Shown: piece by piece, positions 27,089 to 35,916 of the stretch | Position numbering within the stretch: position 1 is the first letter of the stretch | How the letters are laid out: each line of letters starts with the position of its first letter | Origin: Nocardia nova NBRC 15556 | GTDB taxonomy: Bacteria > Actinomycetota > Actinomycetes > Mycobacteriales > Mycobacteriaceae | Direction: 5' to 3' | DNA: 44,264 bases | NCBI RefSeq assembly: GCF_001613005.1 | Contig: NZ_BDBN01000025.1 | Location: 1-44,264 of the forward strand | The notes under the pieces: generated by a model | The model's database searches: none | What the model was told of the DNA's origin: nothing | Seen by the model: only the letters and a program-made list of their open reading frames with translations | Program-made: the position numbers and the translations under genes

Positions 27089-28441
27089 ATGCGGGCACTG
27101 CGAGTGATCGTCGTCGGCGGGGGAATCGGCGGAATGGCCGCCGCGATCGCGCTGCATCGGGGCGGGCACGACGTCGAGGTCTGGGAGCGGGCCGCCGATA
27201 TCGGCGAGGCGGGGTCGGGATTGACACTGTGGCCCAACGGATTACGTGCCCTGGACGCGATCGGAGTGGGGGCGCGGGTGCGCTCGCGCGCGATGGCCGA
27301 CACCGAGGGCGGAATCCGTGACCGCTCCGGCCGCTGGCTGACCCGCACCGACACCGGGAAAATGGCCGAGCGGTACGGCTCGGTGGTGGCCGTGCATCGC
27401 GCGGACCTGTTCGATATTCTGCGCACCGCACTCGGCGACGACCGGCTGCGCCTGGGACGCACCGTCACCGGCGTCGACACCGAAGGTAGTTGGGAGACAA
27501 CGGCATCGGGAAACGGCGGCCCGGCGCCGGCAACGGGTGTGCCCGGGCACAACGCCGCGGAAGGCGAGACTCCGGAGGCGCGTGACACCACCGGAGATGT
27601 CCGGGCGTCCGATGGGGGACAGGGGCCGGATACCGCCGCGAACGCGCGGAAGCCGGTGCGGGATGTGCCCGCGGAGCGCGCGGCGAGCGAACATGGCGGG
27701 CGGGGAGCGCGGGTTCTGTATGCCGGGGGAGCGGAGACGGCGGATCTGGTGATCGGGGCCGACGGCCTGCGCAGTGTCGTGCGGGCCGCGGTCTGTCCGC
27801 ACGCCCACCCGCCCCGCTATGCCGGATACACCGCCTGGCGGATGGTCACCGCGCCGCGGCCCGAACTTCGCCAGGGCGGCCAGATATGGGGCAGCGGTGA
27901 GATTTTCGGCATCGTCCCGCTGTCCGACCACCGGGTGTACATGTTCGGCGCGGTGAACGCCGCCGAAGGTGAGCGCGGGGCAGACGGCGAATTCGCGGAA
28001 GTGCACAGGCGTTTCGGTGAGTGGCCGGATCCGGTGCCACGGCTGCTGGCGGCGGTGTCGCCGGAATCGGTGATGCGTCACGACATCTACGAGCTTCCCG
28101 ATCTGCCGACATTCGTGCGCGGTCCCGTCGCGCTGCTCGGCGACGCCGCGCACGCGATGACGCCGAATATGGGACAGGGCGCCAATCTCGCGCTCGAGGA
28201 TGCCGCCACCCTGGCCGCGCTGCTCGACGATCGCGGGGTCGAGGACGCACTGCGCGGCTACGACTCGCTGCGCCGCCCGCGTACCCGCGCGCTCGCTCAT
28301 CGCTCGCGGCGGATCGGGACGGTCGCGCAATGGTCGTGGCCGCCCGCCGTCCGGGCTCGCGACACCGCGCTGCGGCTGATGCCCGGCTGGGCCATGCTGC
28401 GTGCCTTCGATCGGGCCCTCGACTGGAACCCGCCGCGCTGA
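27089..28441 (+). CDS. FAD-dependent monooxygenase (PHBH-type)
   Basis: 450 residues of the aromatic hydroxylase group. The FAD-binding Rossmann motif is VVGGGIGGMAAAIALHRGG at the N-terminus, with the glutamate for the ribose in VEVWERA. The FAD-binding DG motif is LVIGADGLRSVVR, and the third motif is LLGDAAHAMTPNMGQGANLALEDA. Residues about 132-206 form a hydrophilic, Gly/Ala/Glu/Arg-rich stretch that separates two beta strands of the FAD domain and is not seen in ordinary members. ATG 27089 follows GAGGAG. Substrate unknown; it sits 74 bp after the methyltransferase gene and may be co-transcribed with it. Confidence 0.88.
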   Translation: MRALRVIVVGGGIGGMAAAIALHRGGHDVEVWERAADIGEAGSGLTLWPNGLRALDAIGVGARVRSRAMADTEGGIRDRSGRWLTRTDTGKMAERYGSVVAVHRADLFDILRTALGDDRLRLGRTVTGVDTEGSWETTASGNGGPAPATGVPGHNAAEGETPEARDTTGDVRASDGGQGPDTAANARKPVRDVPAERAASEHGGRGARVLYAGGAETADLVIGADGLRSVVRAAVCPHAHPPRYAGYTAWRMVTAPRPELRQGGQIWGSGEIFGIVPLSDHRVYMFGAVNAAEGERGADGEFAEVHRRFGEWPDPVPRLLAAVSPESVMRHDIYELPDLPTFVRGPVALLGDAAHAMTPNMGQGANLALEDAATLAALLDDRGVEDALRGYDSLRRPRTRALAHRSRRIGTVAQWSWPPAVRARDTALRLMPGWAMLRAFDRALDWNPPR

Positions 28442-28477
28442 CCTGTACGGGTTCGATCGAGGCCCCGCCGCAATCGT

Positions 28478-28500
28478 CCTGAACGGCGTTCAAGTATGCT
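28478..28500 (+). promoter_or_regulatory. BioQ operator and leaderless promoter of bioF
   Basis: CCTGAACGGCGTTCAAG (28478-28494) is the BioQ palindrome with one arm mismatch. TATGCT (28495-28500) abuts it as the -10 box and lies 8 nt before GTG 28509, so bound BioQ would cover the promoter spacer. Confidence 0.82.
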
Positions 28501-28508
28501 TCCGAGCT

Positions 28509-29657
28509 GTGAACGAGGATCCGTTGAGCTGGTTGGACGAGCGTGCGGGTGACCGGGTGCGCGCCGGATTGCGGCGGCAGCTGCGGGCGCGACCGGCGCA
28601 CAGCGATCTCATCGACCTCGCCTCCAACGACTACCTGGGCCTGTCGCGGCACCCCGAGGTGATCGCGGGCGCGGTCGAGGCGGTCCGGACCTGGGGCGCC
28701 GGTGCGACCGGATCGCGGCTGGTCACCGGCACCACGGTCGCGCACGAGGAATTCGAGGCCGACCTGGCCGACTTCGTGGGGGCGCAGGCGGGCCTGGTCT
28801 TCGCCTCCGGCTATGCCGCCAACCTCGGCATCGTCACCGCCTTGGCCGGGCGCGGCGCGCTGGTGGTCTCCGATGCCGGTAGCCACGCCTCGCTGGTCGA
28901 TGCCTGCCGACTCTCGCGGGCGCGGGTGGAGATCGCGCCGCATCGCGATGTCGAGGCGGTCGACCGGTTGCTGTCGCAGCGCACGGAGGACCGCGCGCTG
29001 GTGCTCACCGACTCGGTGTTCAGCGCCGACGGCGACCTCGCGCCGCTGGCCGATCTGCATCGGGTGGTCCGCGCGAACGGTGCGGTGCTGATCGTCGACG
29101 AGGCGCACGGCATCGGCGTGCGCGGCGACGGTGGCCGCGGCCTGGTGCAGGAACTCGGCCTGGCCGGGCAACCGGATCTGATCGTCACAGCCACCTTGTC
29201 GAAAGCCCTTGCCGCGCAGGGCGGAATCGTGTTGTGCGACGAGCGGGTACGCGCCCACCTCATCGATACCGCGCGCACGTTCATCTTCGACACCGGATTG
29301 GCGCCCGCCGCGGTGGGCGCCGCACATGCGGCCCTGCGGCTGCTGCGCAAGGAACCGGAGCTGGGCGGGCGAGTGCTCACCCGGGCCGCCGATATCGCGC
29401 GCATCGCCGGTGTGCCGCAACCGGATTCGGCGGTCGTCTCGGTGGTGCTGGGACAGGCGCAGGTCGCCTACGACGCCGCGCAGCAGTGCCGGGAGCGCGG
29501 TCTGAGCGTGGGCTGCTTCCGGCCGCCGTCGGTGCCGGAAGGCACCTCGCGGCTGCGGCTGACCGCGCGTGCCGACCTCACCGATGCCGAGATGGAGACC
29601 ATCGCCACGGTGCTGGACGAGGTGCTGACCGCGGCGCGGGATCCGCAGGCCGCCTGA
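28509..29657 (+). CDS. bioF: 8-amino-7-oxononanoate synthase
   Basis: 382 residues. It joins pimeloyl thioester and alanine to form KAPA, the first step of biotin ring assembly, using pyridoxal phosphate. Hallmarks are LIDLASNDYLGLSRHPEV near residue 35, GAGATGSRLVTGT, VIVDEAHGIGVRGDGGRG-type loop (here LIVDEAHGIG), and the PLP lysine K232 in TLSKALAAQGG. GTG 28509 is chosen because the -10 box sits 8 nt before it and the family N-terminus (LSWLDER) follows at once. bioD follows after 31 bp. Confidence 0.96.
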   Translation: MNEDPLSWLDERAGDRVRAGLRRQLRARPAHSDLIDLASNDYLGLSRHPEVIAGAVEAVRTWGAGATGSRLVTGTTVAHEEFEADLADFVGAQAGLVFASGYAANLGIVTALAGRGALVVSDAGSHASLVDACRLSRARVEIAPHRDVEAVDRLLSQRTEDRALVLTDSVFSADGDLAPLADLHRVVRANGAVLIVDEAHGIGVRGDGGRGLVQELGLAGQPDLIVTATLSKALAAQGGIVLCDERVRAHLIDTARTFIFDTGLAPAAVGAAHAALRLLRKEPELGGRVLTRAADIARIAGVPQPDSAVVSVVLGQAQVAYDAAQQCRERGLSVGCFRPPSVPEGTSRLRLTARADLTDAEMETIATVLDEVLTAARDPQAA

Positions 29658-29688
29658 GTGATGCGAGGAACGACAGGAGCGAGGCGCT

Positions 29689-30369
29689 ATGAGCAGGTTG
29701 ATCGTCACGGGAACCTCGACCGACGTCGGGAAGACCGTCGTCACGGCCGCGCTGGCCGCGGCGGCGCGGTCGGCCGGGCGCACGGTCGCGGTCTGCAAAC
29801 CCGCACAGACCGGCGTGGCTCCGGACGAACCGGGCGACCTCGCGGTGATCGAGCGGCTGTCGGGCGTGACCCGCACGCTCGAACTGGCCCGCTATCCCGA
29901 ACCGCTGGCCCCCGACACGGCCGCCCGCCGCTGCGGGCAACCGTTGCTCACTCTCGGTGAGACGGTGGCCGGAATCGACTCGCTGGCCGATGCCGACCTC
30001 ACGCTGATCGAGGGCGCGGGCGGACTGCTGGTTCGCGTCGGGGAGTTCACGCTGCTCGAACTGGCGCAGAAACTGGACGCACCGGTACTGGTGGTGGCGG
30101 CCGCGGGCTTGGGGACCCTCAACCACAGCGAACTCACCACCCGAGCCCTCGCCGCCGCCGGTGTGCGCTGCGCGGGACTGGTCATCGGATCCTGGCCGAG
30201 CGCACCGGATCTCGCCTCCGAATGCAACCGCACCGACCTGCCCGAGGTCACCGGTGTCGGGGTCGTCGGGGTGATTCCCGAGGGCGCCGGACAGTGGCTG
30301 CCCGAGCGATTCGCCGATACCGCCTCCGGCTGGTTCCATGCGGACTGGATGCGGCGATACCTCGGCTGA
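29689..30369 (+). CDS. bioD: Dethiobiotin synthetase
   Basis: 226 residues. It closes the ureido ring of dethiobiotin from diaminopelargonate, CO2 and ATP. The P-loop GTSTDVGKT is at residues 8-16. CKPAQTG near residue 36 and [16 protein letters not shown] near residue 105 complete the substrate and Mg-ATP sites. ATG 29689 follows a GAGCGAGG-type site. It is 31 bp downstream of bioF and surely in the same transcript, so it falls under the BioQ operator at 28478. Confidence 0.96.
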   Translation: MSRLIVTGTSTDVGKTVVTAALAAAARSAGRTVAVCKPAQTGVAPDEPGDLAVIERLSGVTRTLELARYPEPLAPDTAARRCGQPLLTLGETVAGIDSLADADLTLIEGAGGLLVRVGEFTLLELAQKLDAPVLVVAAAGLGTLNHSELTTRALAAAGVRCAGLVIGSWPSAPDLASECNRTDLPEVTGVGVVGVIPEGAGQWLPERFADTASGWFHADWMRRYLG

Positions 30370-30427
30370 GCCGGCCGAGGCGGCGACGCCCCGGTTCGTG
30401 TCGGTGGGGCCTGGCAGGATGCGGGGT

Positions 30428-30766
30428 ATGAGCGCAACCGGGGAGGATGCCCGCGACTATGCCCTGTCGCTGCCGGAGACGTCGGAGCAATTCGCTTGGG
30501 GGATGCCGACTTTCCGGGTCGCGGGCAAGCTGTTTCTGACGCTGCCCGAGGCAGAGACCTCGATGGCGGTGCGCTGCCCGATCGTCGATCGCGACGAACT
30601 GGTCGTGGCCGAGCCCGGGAAATTTTGGATCGCCGCGCACGAGGCCGGTAACGCGTGGGTGCGCGCCCGGCTGGCCGCCCTGGACGACCGGGCCGAACTC
30701 GAGGCGATCATCCTCGATTCGTGGCGCCAGGCCGCACCTCGCCACCTCCTCGACGACCAGTGGTAA
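30428..30766 (+). CDS. MmcQ/YjbR family protein
   Basis: 112 residues, the full length of the small MmcQ/YjbR fold (PF04237). The recognisable stretches are ARDYALSLPETSEQFAWGMPTFRVAGKLFLTL and a late WRQAAPRHLL. It has been described as DNA-binding-like, but its role is unknown. ATG 30428 lies in GGGGTATGAG with no strong ribosome binding site. It follows bioD by 58 bp and may be co-transcribed. Confidence 0.85.
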   Translation: MSATGEDARDYALSLPETSEQFAWGMPTFRVAGKLFLTLPEAETSMAVRCPIVDRDELVVAEPGKFWIAAHEAGNAWVRARLAALDDRAELEAIILDSWRQAAPRHLLDDQW

Positions 30767-30839
30767 TCGATATCGGGTATCACCGCGGCGCGGCGCGGAG
30801 GGGATGCGCCGGTCGCGAACGCCCTTACAGTGGGTGGGG

Positions 30840-31985
30840 ATGTCCATGCGAGATCGGCACCCTTCCACGGTCGCGGATTACGACGATGCGCGACGGCGGG
30901 CCCGGCTGGCCGAAACCCGTGTGGGGCACCGCTGGCGGACGCTGGGGCGGACGCGGCGCGTGCTGCTGCGGGCGGCACTGGTCCCGATCGTCGTTCTGGT
31001 CGTGTTCGCGCAGTACTGGCATTACGACGTTTCCCCCGAGCAGGCACGGCTGGCGCGCACCGATCCCGCGGTGCTGCCCATCTCCGGCCCAGCCGCGGCG
31101 AGCGACCGCGACACCGCGGTGTTCGACCTCGTCGGCCTGGGTTCGCTCGATGCCTCCGATACCGCGCGCGCGTTGCCCTCACTGCGGCAACTGGGTTCGG
31201 TGTGGGCGGTGCGATACGACAACACCGGTATCGACACCAAGGTCATCAGCGATCTGATCATCCGCGTCACCGAGGCCGCCCGCATCCACAAGGTGGTGCT
31301 GGTCGGCCACAGCATGGGCGGGGTGATCGCCCTCGAGATCGCCAAACACATCCACACCCACAGCACGCGCACCCTGTCGGGGGTGATCCTGGACTGCACG
31401 CCGGTCGACCTGGCCGCGGTGCGGCCGGAAAGCCGCGACCAGGGCGAGGATCTGCTGCGCTGGTTCGGCTGGTTCCCGGGCACGCGGGAGAGCCGGGGGC
31501 TGCGACTGCTGGCGGAAACCTATTCCCGGCATGACCAATTCGTCGACTACGGCTCCAGTCCGCCCGGCATCCGGACCGCGTCGCTGCGCCGTACCGTCAC
31601 CGATGTGCTGCGGCAGAAGATCTTCAACACCGACGCCGCCAGCAACGGCCTCATCGAAGATCAGTTCAAGGCCATCGTCGCCAGCGGCGCGATCGACGAC
31701 CTGCGCGCGCTGGCGAAACCGGCGGCCGGCAAACCCCGCCCGGCCGTCGTGTTCATCCGACCGCACAATCCGTACCGGGATTCCGTCGTGGACGACGTAT
31801 ACACCCATCGCGCACTGATCGACACCGTCGGCGGTGTCGACGGCACACTCCTGGTGGTGCTGACCCGCAGCACGGGCCACGCCGATCCGCGCCAGCATCC
31901 CCGCGAATACAACACGGTGATCGCGCAGCAGGTCGTGCCGTTCATCGGGCTGGTTCACTCCGAGCAGTCCATGGGCATGCCGTGA
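30840..31985 (+). CDS. Membrane-anchored alpha/beta hydrolase
   Basis: 381 residues. A basic N-terminal tail of about 38 residues is followed by one membrane segment (VLLRAALVPIVVLVVFAQYW), so the catalytic part is probably outside. The hydrolase core has the nucleophile near S158 in VVLVGHSMGGVIALE and the histidine in TRSTGHADPRQHPREYN. The overall pattern is that of lipase/PGAP1-like serine hydrolases; substrate unknown. The start is ATG 30840 or ATG 30846. TACAGT (30826-30831) 8 nt before the first favours a leaderless start at 30840. It is convergent with the importer operon with a 9-bp gap. Confidence 0.82.
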   Translation: MSMRDRHPSTVADYDDARRRARLAETRVGHRWRTLGRTRRVLLRAALVPIVVLVVFAQYWHYDVSPEQARLARTDPAVLPISGPAAASDRDTAVFDLVGLGSLDASDTARALPSLRQLGSVWAVRYDNTGIDTKVISDLIIRVTEAARIHKVVLVGHSMGGVIALEIAKHIHTHSTRTLSGVILDCTPVDLAAVRPESRDQGEDLLRWFGWFPGTRESRGLRLLAETYSRHDQFVDYGSSPPGIRTASLRRTVTDVLRQKIFNTDAASNGLIEDQFKAIVASGAIDDLRALAKPAAGKPRPAVVFIRPHNPYRDSVVDDVYTHRALIDTVGGVDGTLLVVLTRSTGHADPRQHPREYNTVIAQQVVPFIGLVHSEQSMGMP

Positions 31986-31994
31986 ACCGGCGGT

Positions 31995-33017
31995 TCAGCG
32001 CACGGCGTCGTCGAAGGCCGGGCGAATTCCCGAGGGCGGCACCATGTTCCACCGCTCGAGGTGGGCCCGCACCTGCTCGGCGGCATCGATGTTGAGTGGG
32101 CTCGACGTCCACAGCACATAGGGCAGATCGAGAAACCGCTGGTGCGTGACGGCGCGCAGCCGGTTGATTCCGGGTTTGGCGCGCAGCGCTTCCACCTTCT
32201 GGGCGAAGTTCTGCCCCGGATAGTCGACGAAGACGATGGCGTCCGGGTCGGCGGCGGCCAGGCGTTCCCACGACACCGTAGTCCACGTGTCGGCCACATC
32301 GTCGAGTGCGTTGCGGGCACCCGCGGCCTCGAGTACGGCCTGGGGTCCGCCGAATCTGCCGCTGGAGAAGATGGTGTCGCTCGCGCTGTCGAAGACGAAC
32401 ACGGTCGGGGGTGTCGCGGCTCGCGGTGCCGCGCGCAATCGCTCGAGGCGGGTATCGATGTCGGCGACGAGTGCGGTGGCCCGATCGGGACGGCCGGTGA
32501 TCGCACCCAGATTCGACAGATCCGCGCGCAGCGCCGCCCACGGCTCGACGGTGCCGCGCTGCCGCTGACCGGCGTGCGGGCGGCAACTCTCGGTGAGGAT
32601 GTAGGGCGCGATGCCGTGGGCGCGCAGCGTATCCGGGGTGAGGTCGGTGGCCTCGCTGTAGCCGTAGTTCCAGCCGGCCACCATCACATCGGGGCGGTGG
32701 GCGAGCACCGTCTCCCGCGACGGCGAGGTCGGCGCGACATTGTTCAGGCGATCGACCACGTCACCGTAGTGGCGCCGCAGGGTCGCGACGTCCTGTTGCA
32801 GACCGGCCACGGCGGCCACCGAATCCTGTGCGCCCAAGGCCAGCGTCATCGCGACCATATTGGTGTCGTTGACGAACATGCGCTGTGCCGGAGCCGGAAA
32901 GCGTGCCTGTTCACCGCAATTGGTCAGGGTCAGGTTGCCGTCCGAAGGCTGCGCGGGGCCGCACGCCACCAAGCACGCGACGGTCGACCCGACGGCGAGC
33001 CAACGCAGAAGTTGCAT
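31995..33017 (-). CDS. btuF: Cobalamin-type ABC importer, substrate-binding lipoprotein
   Basis: 340 residues. A short signal sequence ends in a lipobox LVAC with C19, so it is an exported lipoprotein. The mature part is a class III (BtuF/FhuD/TroA helical-backbone) binding protein: RMFVNDTNMVAMTLALGAQDSVAAVAG, RPDVMVAGWNYGY and DPDAIVFVDYPG. The family binds either siderophores, haem or corrinoids. The corrinoid assignment here comes from the cobalamin riboswitch at the head of the operon. ATG 33017 follows AAGGTGG; an in-frame TTG at 33032 is less likely. It lies 220 bp after the ATPase gene, a wider gap than usual within an operon, in which I see no second riboswitch. Confidence 0.8.
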   Translation of the reverse strand: MQLLRWLAVGSTVACLVACGPAQPSDGNLTLTNCGEQARFPAPAQRMFVNDTNMVAMTLALGAQDSVAAVAGLQQDVATLRRHYGDVVDRLNNVAPTSPSRETVLAHRPDVMVAGWNYGYSEATDLTPDTLRAHGIAPYILTESCRPHAGQRQRGTVEPWAALRADLSNLGAITGRPDRATALVADIDTRLERLRAAPRAATPPTVFVFDSASDTIFSSGRFGGPQAVLEAAGARNALDDVADTWTTVSWERLAAADPDAIVFVDYPGQNFAQKVEALRAKPGINRLRAVTHQRFLDLPYVLWTSSPLNIDAAEQVRAHLERWNMVPPSGIRPAFDDAVR

Positions 33018-33237
33018 ATCGTCCACCTTCAACGGTTTTCGGGACTACAGCTGCCGGGTTCGCGGCGCCGGCGAGGTTCGTGCACGGTGGACGGCCGGCA
33101 TATGCGCCGCCGTTTCCGGGCAGCGGTGAGCCGGGTGGTGCCGGAATCACGATGACCGACGTCCGCGAGCGGCGGGTGGGCCCCGGGCGGCGTCGCGCGG
33201 TGCGGTCGGCTCGGGTCACCGCAGCGGTGCCGGTACC

Positions 33238-34101
33238 TCATCCCGCAGCCTCGGAATTCGGTTCCAGCAGTAGATGTGTCGCACCCGTCTCCGGATGTCG
33301 CACGCGCGCCGCCCGCACACCGAAGACGGCGGCGAGGACCTCGGAACTCAACGCCTCCCGGGGCGGACGCGGATCCGATGCGGATCCGTCGTGCACGACC
33401 AGAACCCGATCGCAGTAACGGTCGGCCAAGGTCAGATCGTGCAGGGCGACCACGACCGTGCGGCCCAGTCCCCGAACCAGATTCAGCAGCGCGAGCCGGT
33501 GGGTGATGTCCAGGTGATTGGTCGGCTCGTCGAGCAACAGCAGCGGACTCGCCTGCGCCAGCGCCCGGGCCACCAGCACCCGCTGCCGCTCACCGCCGGA
33601 CATCCGCCGCACCGGGCGCTCTGCGAAGCCGTCGAGATCGACCGCCGCCAAGGCCTCGCCGACCGCGCGGCGTTCGGCCGGACTACCGGCGCCCCACGAC
33701 GGCAGATACGGCGTGCGCCCCAAGGCGACCACCTCGCCGGCGCACAGATCCGCCGGCGGCTGGTCGTCCTGTCCGACCATGGCGACCAGGCGAGCGCGCC
33801 GTCGCGGTGACATCGCGTGCAGCGCTTCGCCGTTCACCAGGACCCGGCCCTGCCGTGGGCGCAGCAGTCCGCCCAGCGTGCGCAGCAGCGTGGATTTCCC
33901 GGCGCCGTTCGGCCCGACGATGCCGACCACTTCACCGGGCTCGACGCCGAAATCGACGCCTGTCAGCACGTCCCGGTGGCGGGGCCCGCATGCCAACTGC
34001 CGGATCCGGAGAACAGCGGGCGCGGCCTCCGCCGCCTTCGCAGCGGGCAGCCGCACACCGGCCACAGGGTCGGGCTCGCGGGACCGGAGACGGCGGATCA
34101 T
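33238..34101 (-). CDS. btuD: Cobalamin-type ABC importer, ATPase
   Basis: 287 residues. Walker A is GPNGAGKST at 63-71, the signature is MSGGERQRVLVARAL, Walker B is LLLLDEPTNHLD and the H-loop is VVALHD. It is of the FepC/BtuD subgroup that energises class II importers. The first 30 residues are a basic, Ala/Pro-rich extension. ATG 34101 overlaps the permease stop as ATGA, so the two are translationally coupled. Confidence 0.9.
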   Translation of the reverse strand: MIRRLRSREPDPVAGVRLPAAKAAEAAPAVLRIRQLACGPRHRDVLTGVDFGVEPGEVVGIVGPNGAGKSTLLRTLGGLLRPRQGRVLVNGEALHAMSPRRRARLVAMVGQDDQPPADLCAGEVVALGRTPYLPSWGAGSPAERRAVGEALAAVDLDGFAERPVRRMSGGERQRVLVARALAQASPLLLLDEPTNHLDITHRLALLNLVRGLGRTVVVALHDLTLADRYCDRVLVVHDGSASDPRPPREALSSEVLAAVFGVRAARVRHPETGATHLLLEPNSEAAG

Positions 34102-35129
34102 GCCGCACCGAACCGGTAGTGCCGCCGACCCATCAGCAGCAGGAACACCGGTGCGCCGATCAGCCCGGTGAGCACACCGACCGGAATTTCGGTGGGCCGC
34201 ACCAGGATCCGGGCCGCCGCGTCGGCCACGACCAGGAACAGCGCACCGCACAGCGCGGCGACCGGCAGTAATCGCCGATGGGTGGAGCCCACCAGCATCC
34301 GCGCCACATGCGGTACCACCAAACCCACGAAACCGATCCCGCCGGACACCGCCACCAGGACGCCGACCAGAATCGCCAGCCCGGTGAACAGCCCGTAGCG
34401 CACGGCCCGCACCGGCACTCCCACCGATGCGGCGGTATCGGCGCCCACGCTCAGCGCGTCGAGCCAGCCGTGTACGGCGAACAGCGCCGCGCCCGCGCCC
34501 GCGACCACGGTGGCGGGCATCGCGATTCGGGTCCAATCCGCCCCAGCCAGGCTGCCGAGCAGCCAGAACAGCACCGACTGCGCGGCCTTCGGATCGGCGC
34601 TGCGGAAGATGAGATAGCTGCTCAGTGCCGAAAACGCCGATCCCAGCACCGTTCCGGTCAAGACGAGACGCAGCGGCGTCAATCCGCCCTGCGCCATCGC
34701 GATCGCGAAAACCGTTGCCGCCGCGACCAAGGCGCCGACGAGCGCGCCGCCCGACAGCGCCCAGATGCCCGCACCCGCGAACAGGCCCGACGTGATCACG
34801 GCCGCGGCGCCCACCCCCGCGCCCGAGGACACACCCAGCAGATAGGGATCGGCCAGCGGATTGCGCACCAAGGTCTGCATGGCGGCACCGGCGAGCGCCA
34901 GTCCCGCGCCGACCACGGCGGCCAGTATCGTGCGCGGCACCCGCAACTGCCACACGATGGTGTCGAAGGCGGGATCGACCGCACCGCCGCCGTTCAGATG
35001 TCCGCCCAGCACTTCGATCACTGCTCGAATCGGCAGCGGTTCGGCGCCGCACGCGGTCGCCACGACCATCGCGACGAGCAGCGACGCCACCGTCAGGGGA
35101 ACGACGATCGTTGTCCGGACGCGGTTCAT
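34098..35129 (-). CDS. btuC: Cobalamin-type ABC importer, permease (FecCD family)
   Basis: 343 residues with about ten membrane helices. FecCD hallmarks are LRVPRTILAAVVGAGLALAGAAMQTLVRNPLADPYLLGVSSGAGVGA, FWLLGSLAGADW, and the late GFVGLVVPHVARMLVGSTHRRLLP with ILVRPTEIPVGVLTGLIGAPVFL. ATG 35129 follows GGAG at 8 nt. It is the first gene of the operon and is preceded by the cobalamin riboswitch. Without the riboswitch it could be read as a siderophore permease. Confidence 0.88.
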   Translation of the reverse strand: MNRVRTTIVVPLTVASLLVAMVVATACGAEPLPIRAVIEVLGGHLNGGGAVDPAFDTIVWQLRVPRTILAAVVGAGLALAGAAMQTLVRNPLADPYLLGVSSGAGVGAAAVITSGLFAGAGIWALSGGALVGALVAAATVFAIAMAQGGLTPLRLVLTGTVLGSAFSALSSYLIFRSADPKAAQSVLFWLLGSLAGADWTRIAMPATVVAGAGAALFAVHGWLDALSVGADTAASVGVPVRAVRYGLFTGLAILVGVLVAVSGGIGFVGLVVPHVARMLVGSTHRRLLPVAALCGALFLVVADAAARILVRPTEIPVGVLTGLIGAPVFLLLMGRRHYRFGAA

Positions 35130-35164
35130 CGCCGGAACTCCACAGGCATCACGCGACCTTTTCA

Positions 35165-35308
35165 GAGCAGTGCCCGGCGACCGAGGTCTGACTCCCGCAC
35201 CGGTCCGCATCAGCGGCCGCCGCGGTCACAGTGGCGCGACCGTCCCGGATTCCCACCGGATTCCCGCGCCGCCGGGGATGACGGTCCCGAATACTACCGT
35301 CCGAAATG
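35165..35308 (-). ncRNA. Cobalamin (B12) riboswitch
   Basis: Read on the minus strand, the leader contains CCGGTGGGAATCCGGGAC, then GGTCGCGCCACTGTGAC, and about 35 nt later CGGGAGTCAGAC. These match in order the conserved core of the AdoCbl riboswitch (RF00174), including the B12 box GCCACTG (plus strand 35225-35235) and the 3' GGGAGTCAGAC element (35187-35198). The outer ends of the aptamer are approximate. It lies 35 nt before btuC and just after bioQ. No terminator with a T run follows, so control is probably at translation or by a U-less terminator. I am confident of the class from these motifs; no covariance search was run. Confidence 0.92.
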
Positions 35309-35313
35309 TCCGG

Positions 35314-35898
35314 CTAGCGCACCCGGCTCCCGAGCAGATGCAGTACCCCGCCCACGAACAACTGCAGTCCGAAGTCGAACCGCTCGGTGGCCGAGGTGTT
35401 CTCGTAGAGCGGGGAATCCTCCTCCGCCAGTGCGCCCGCGGAGTCCATCTGCATCCGCGACTGCTCGTCCACCGTCTCGCCGAGTACGTAGTAGAGCAAC
35501 GTGTAGGCGGCCAGATCGGCCTCCTCGCGCGTCATGCCGCCGCGAATCATCGCACTGGCCAAGCGTTCCCGGCCCTTGCTGGTGGTCAGCCGGGAAGCGT
35601 AGGTGGCCGAGACCACCTCCGCGCCGTCGCGATACGCCAGCAGGCACGAACGCAGCCGATGCGCCAGTTCGCTGATCTGGCCCGGCCAGTCCTCGGCGGC
35701 GACGGGCTCGTCCATCGGGGTGAGGATGCGGTCGGCGACCGCGCCGAGCAGCGCCTGCTTGTTCGGGAAATGCCAGTACAGCGCGCCCGGCTGCACGTGC
35801 AGAGCGGTAGCGAGGCGGCGCATGGTCAGATCGGCGAGCCCGTACTGATCGAGGATGGCGATGGCGCCGTCGATCACATCCGCCCGATGTAGCTGCAC
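35314..35898 (-). CDS. bioQ: TetR-family biotin regulator
   Basis: 194 residues. The N-terminal TetR helix-turn-helix is in VIDGAIAILDQYGLADLTMRRLATALHVQPGALYWHFPNKQALLGAVADRIL. The rest is a helical ligand domain. The fold and the position next to bioB match BioQ, the TetR repressor of bio genes in mycobacteria and corynebacteria. GTG 35898 follows GAGGGG at 5 nt. Longer in-frame starts would place the operator inside the coding region and are rejected. Related BioQ proteins do not bind biotin themselves as far as is known, so the signal is unclear. It is transcribed towards the cobalamin riboswitch. Confidence 0.88.
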   Translation of the reverse strand: MQLHRADVIDGAIAILDQYGLADLTMRRLATALHVQPGALYWHFPNKQALLGAVADRILTPMDEPVAAEDWPGQISELAHRLRSCLLAYRDGAEVVSATYASRLTTSKGRERLASAMIRGGMTREEADLAAYTLLYYVLGETVDEQSRMQMDSAGALAEEDSPLYENTSATERFDFGLQLFVGGVLHLLGSRVR

Positions 35899-35916
35899 TT
35901 CTACCCCTCGTATGTT

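Noticed and set aside
33018..33237. A second cobalamin riboswitch before btuF
   Set aside because: No B12 box or GGGAGTCAG-like element is present on the minus strand.
31995..35129. Siderophore or F420-0 importer
   Set aside because: The protein families alone allow it, but the cobalamin riboswitch in the leader is better evidence for corrinoids.
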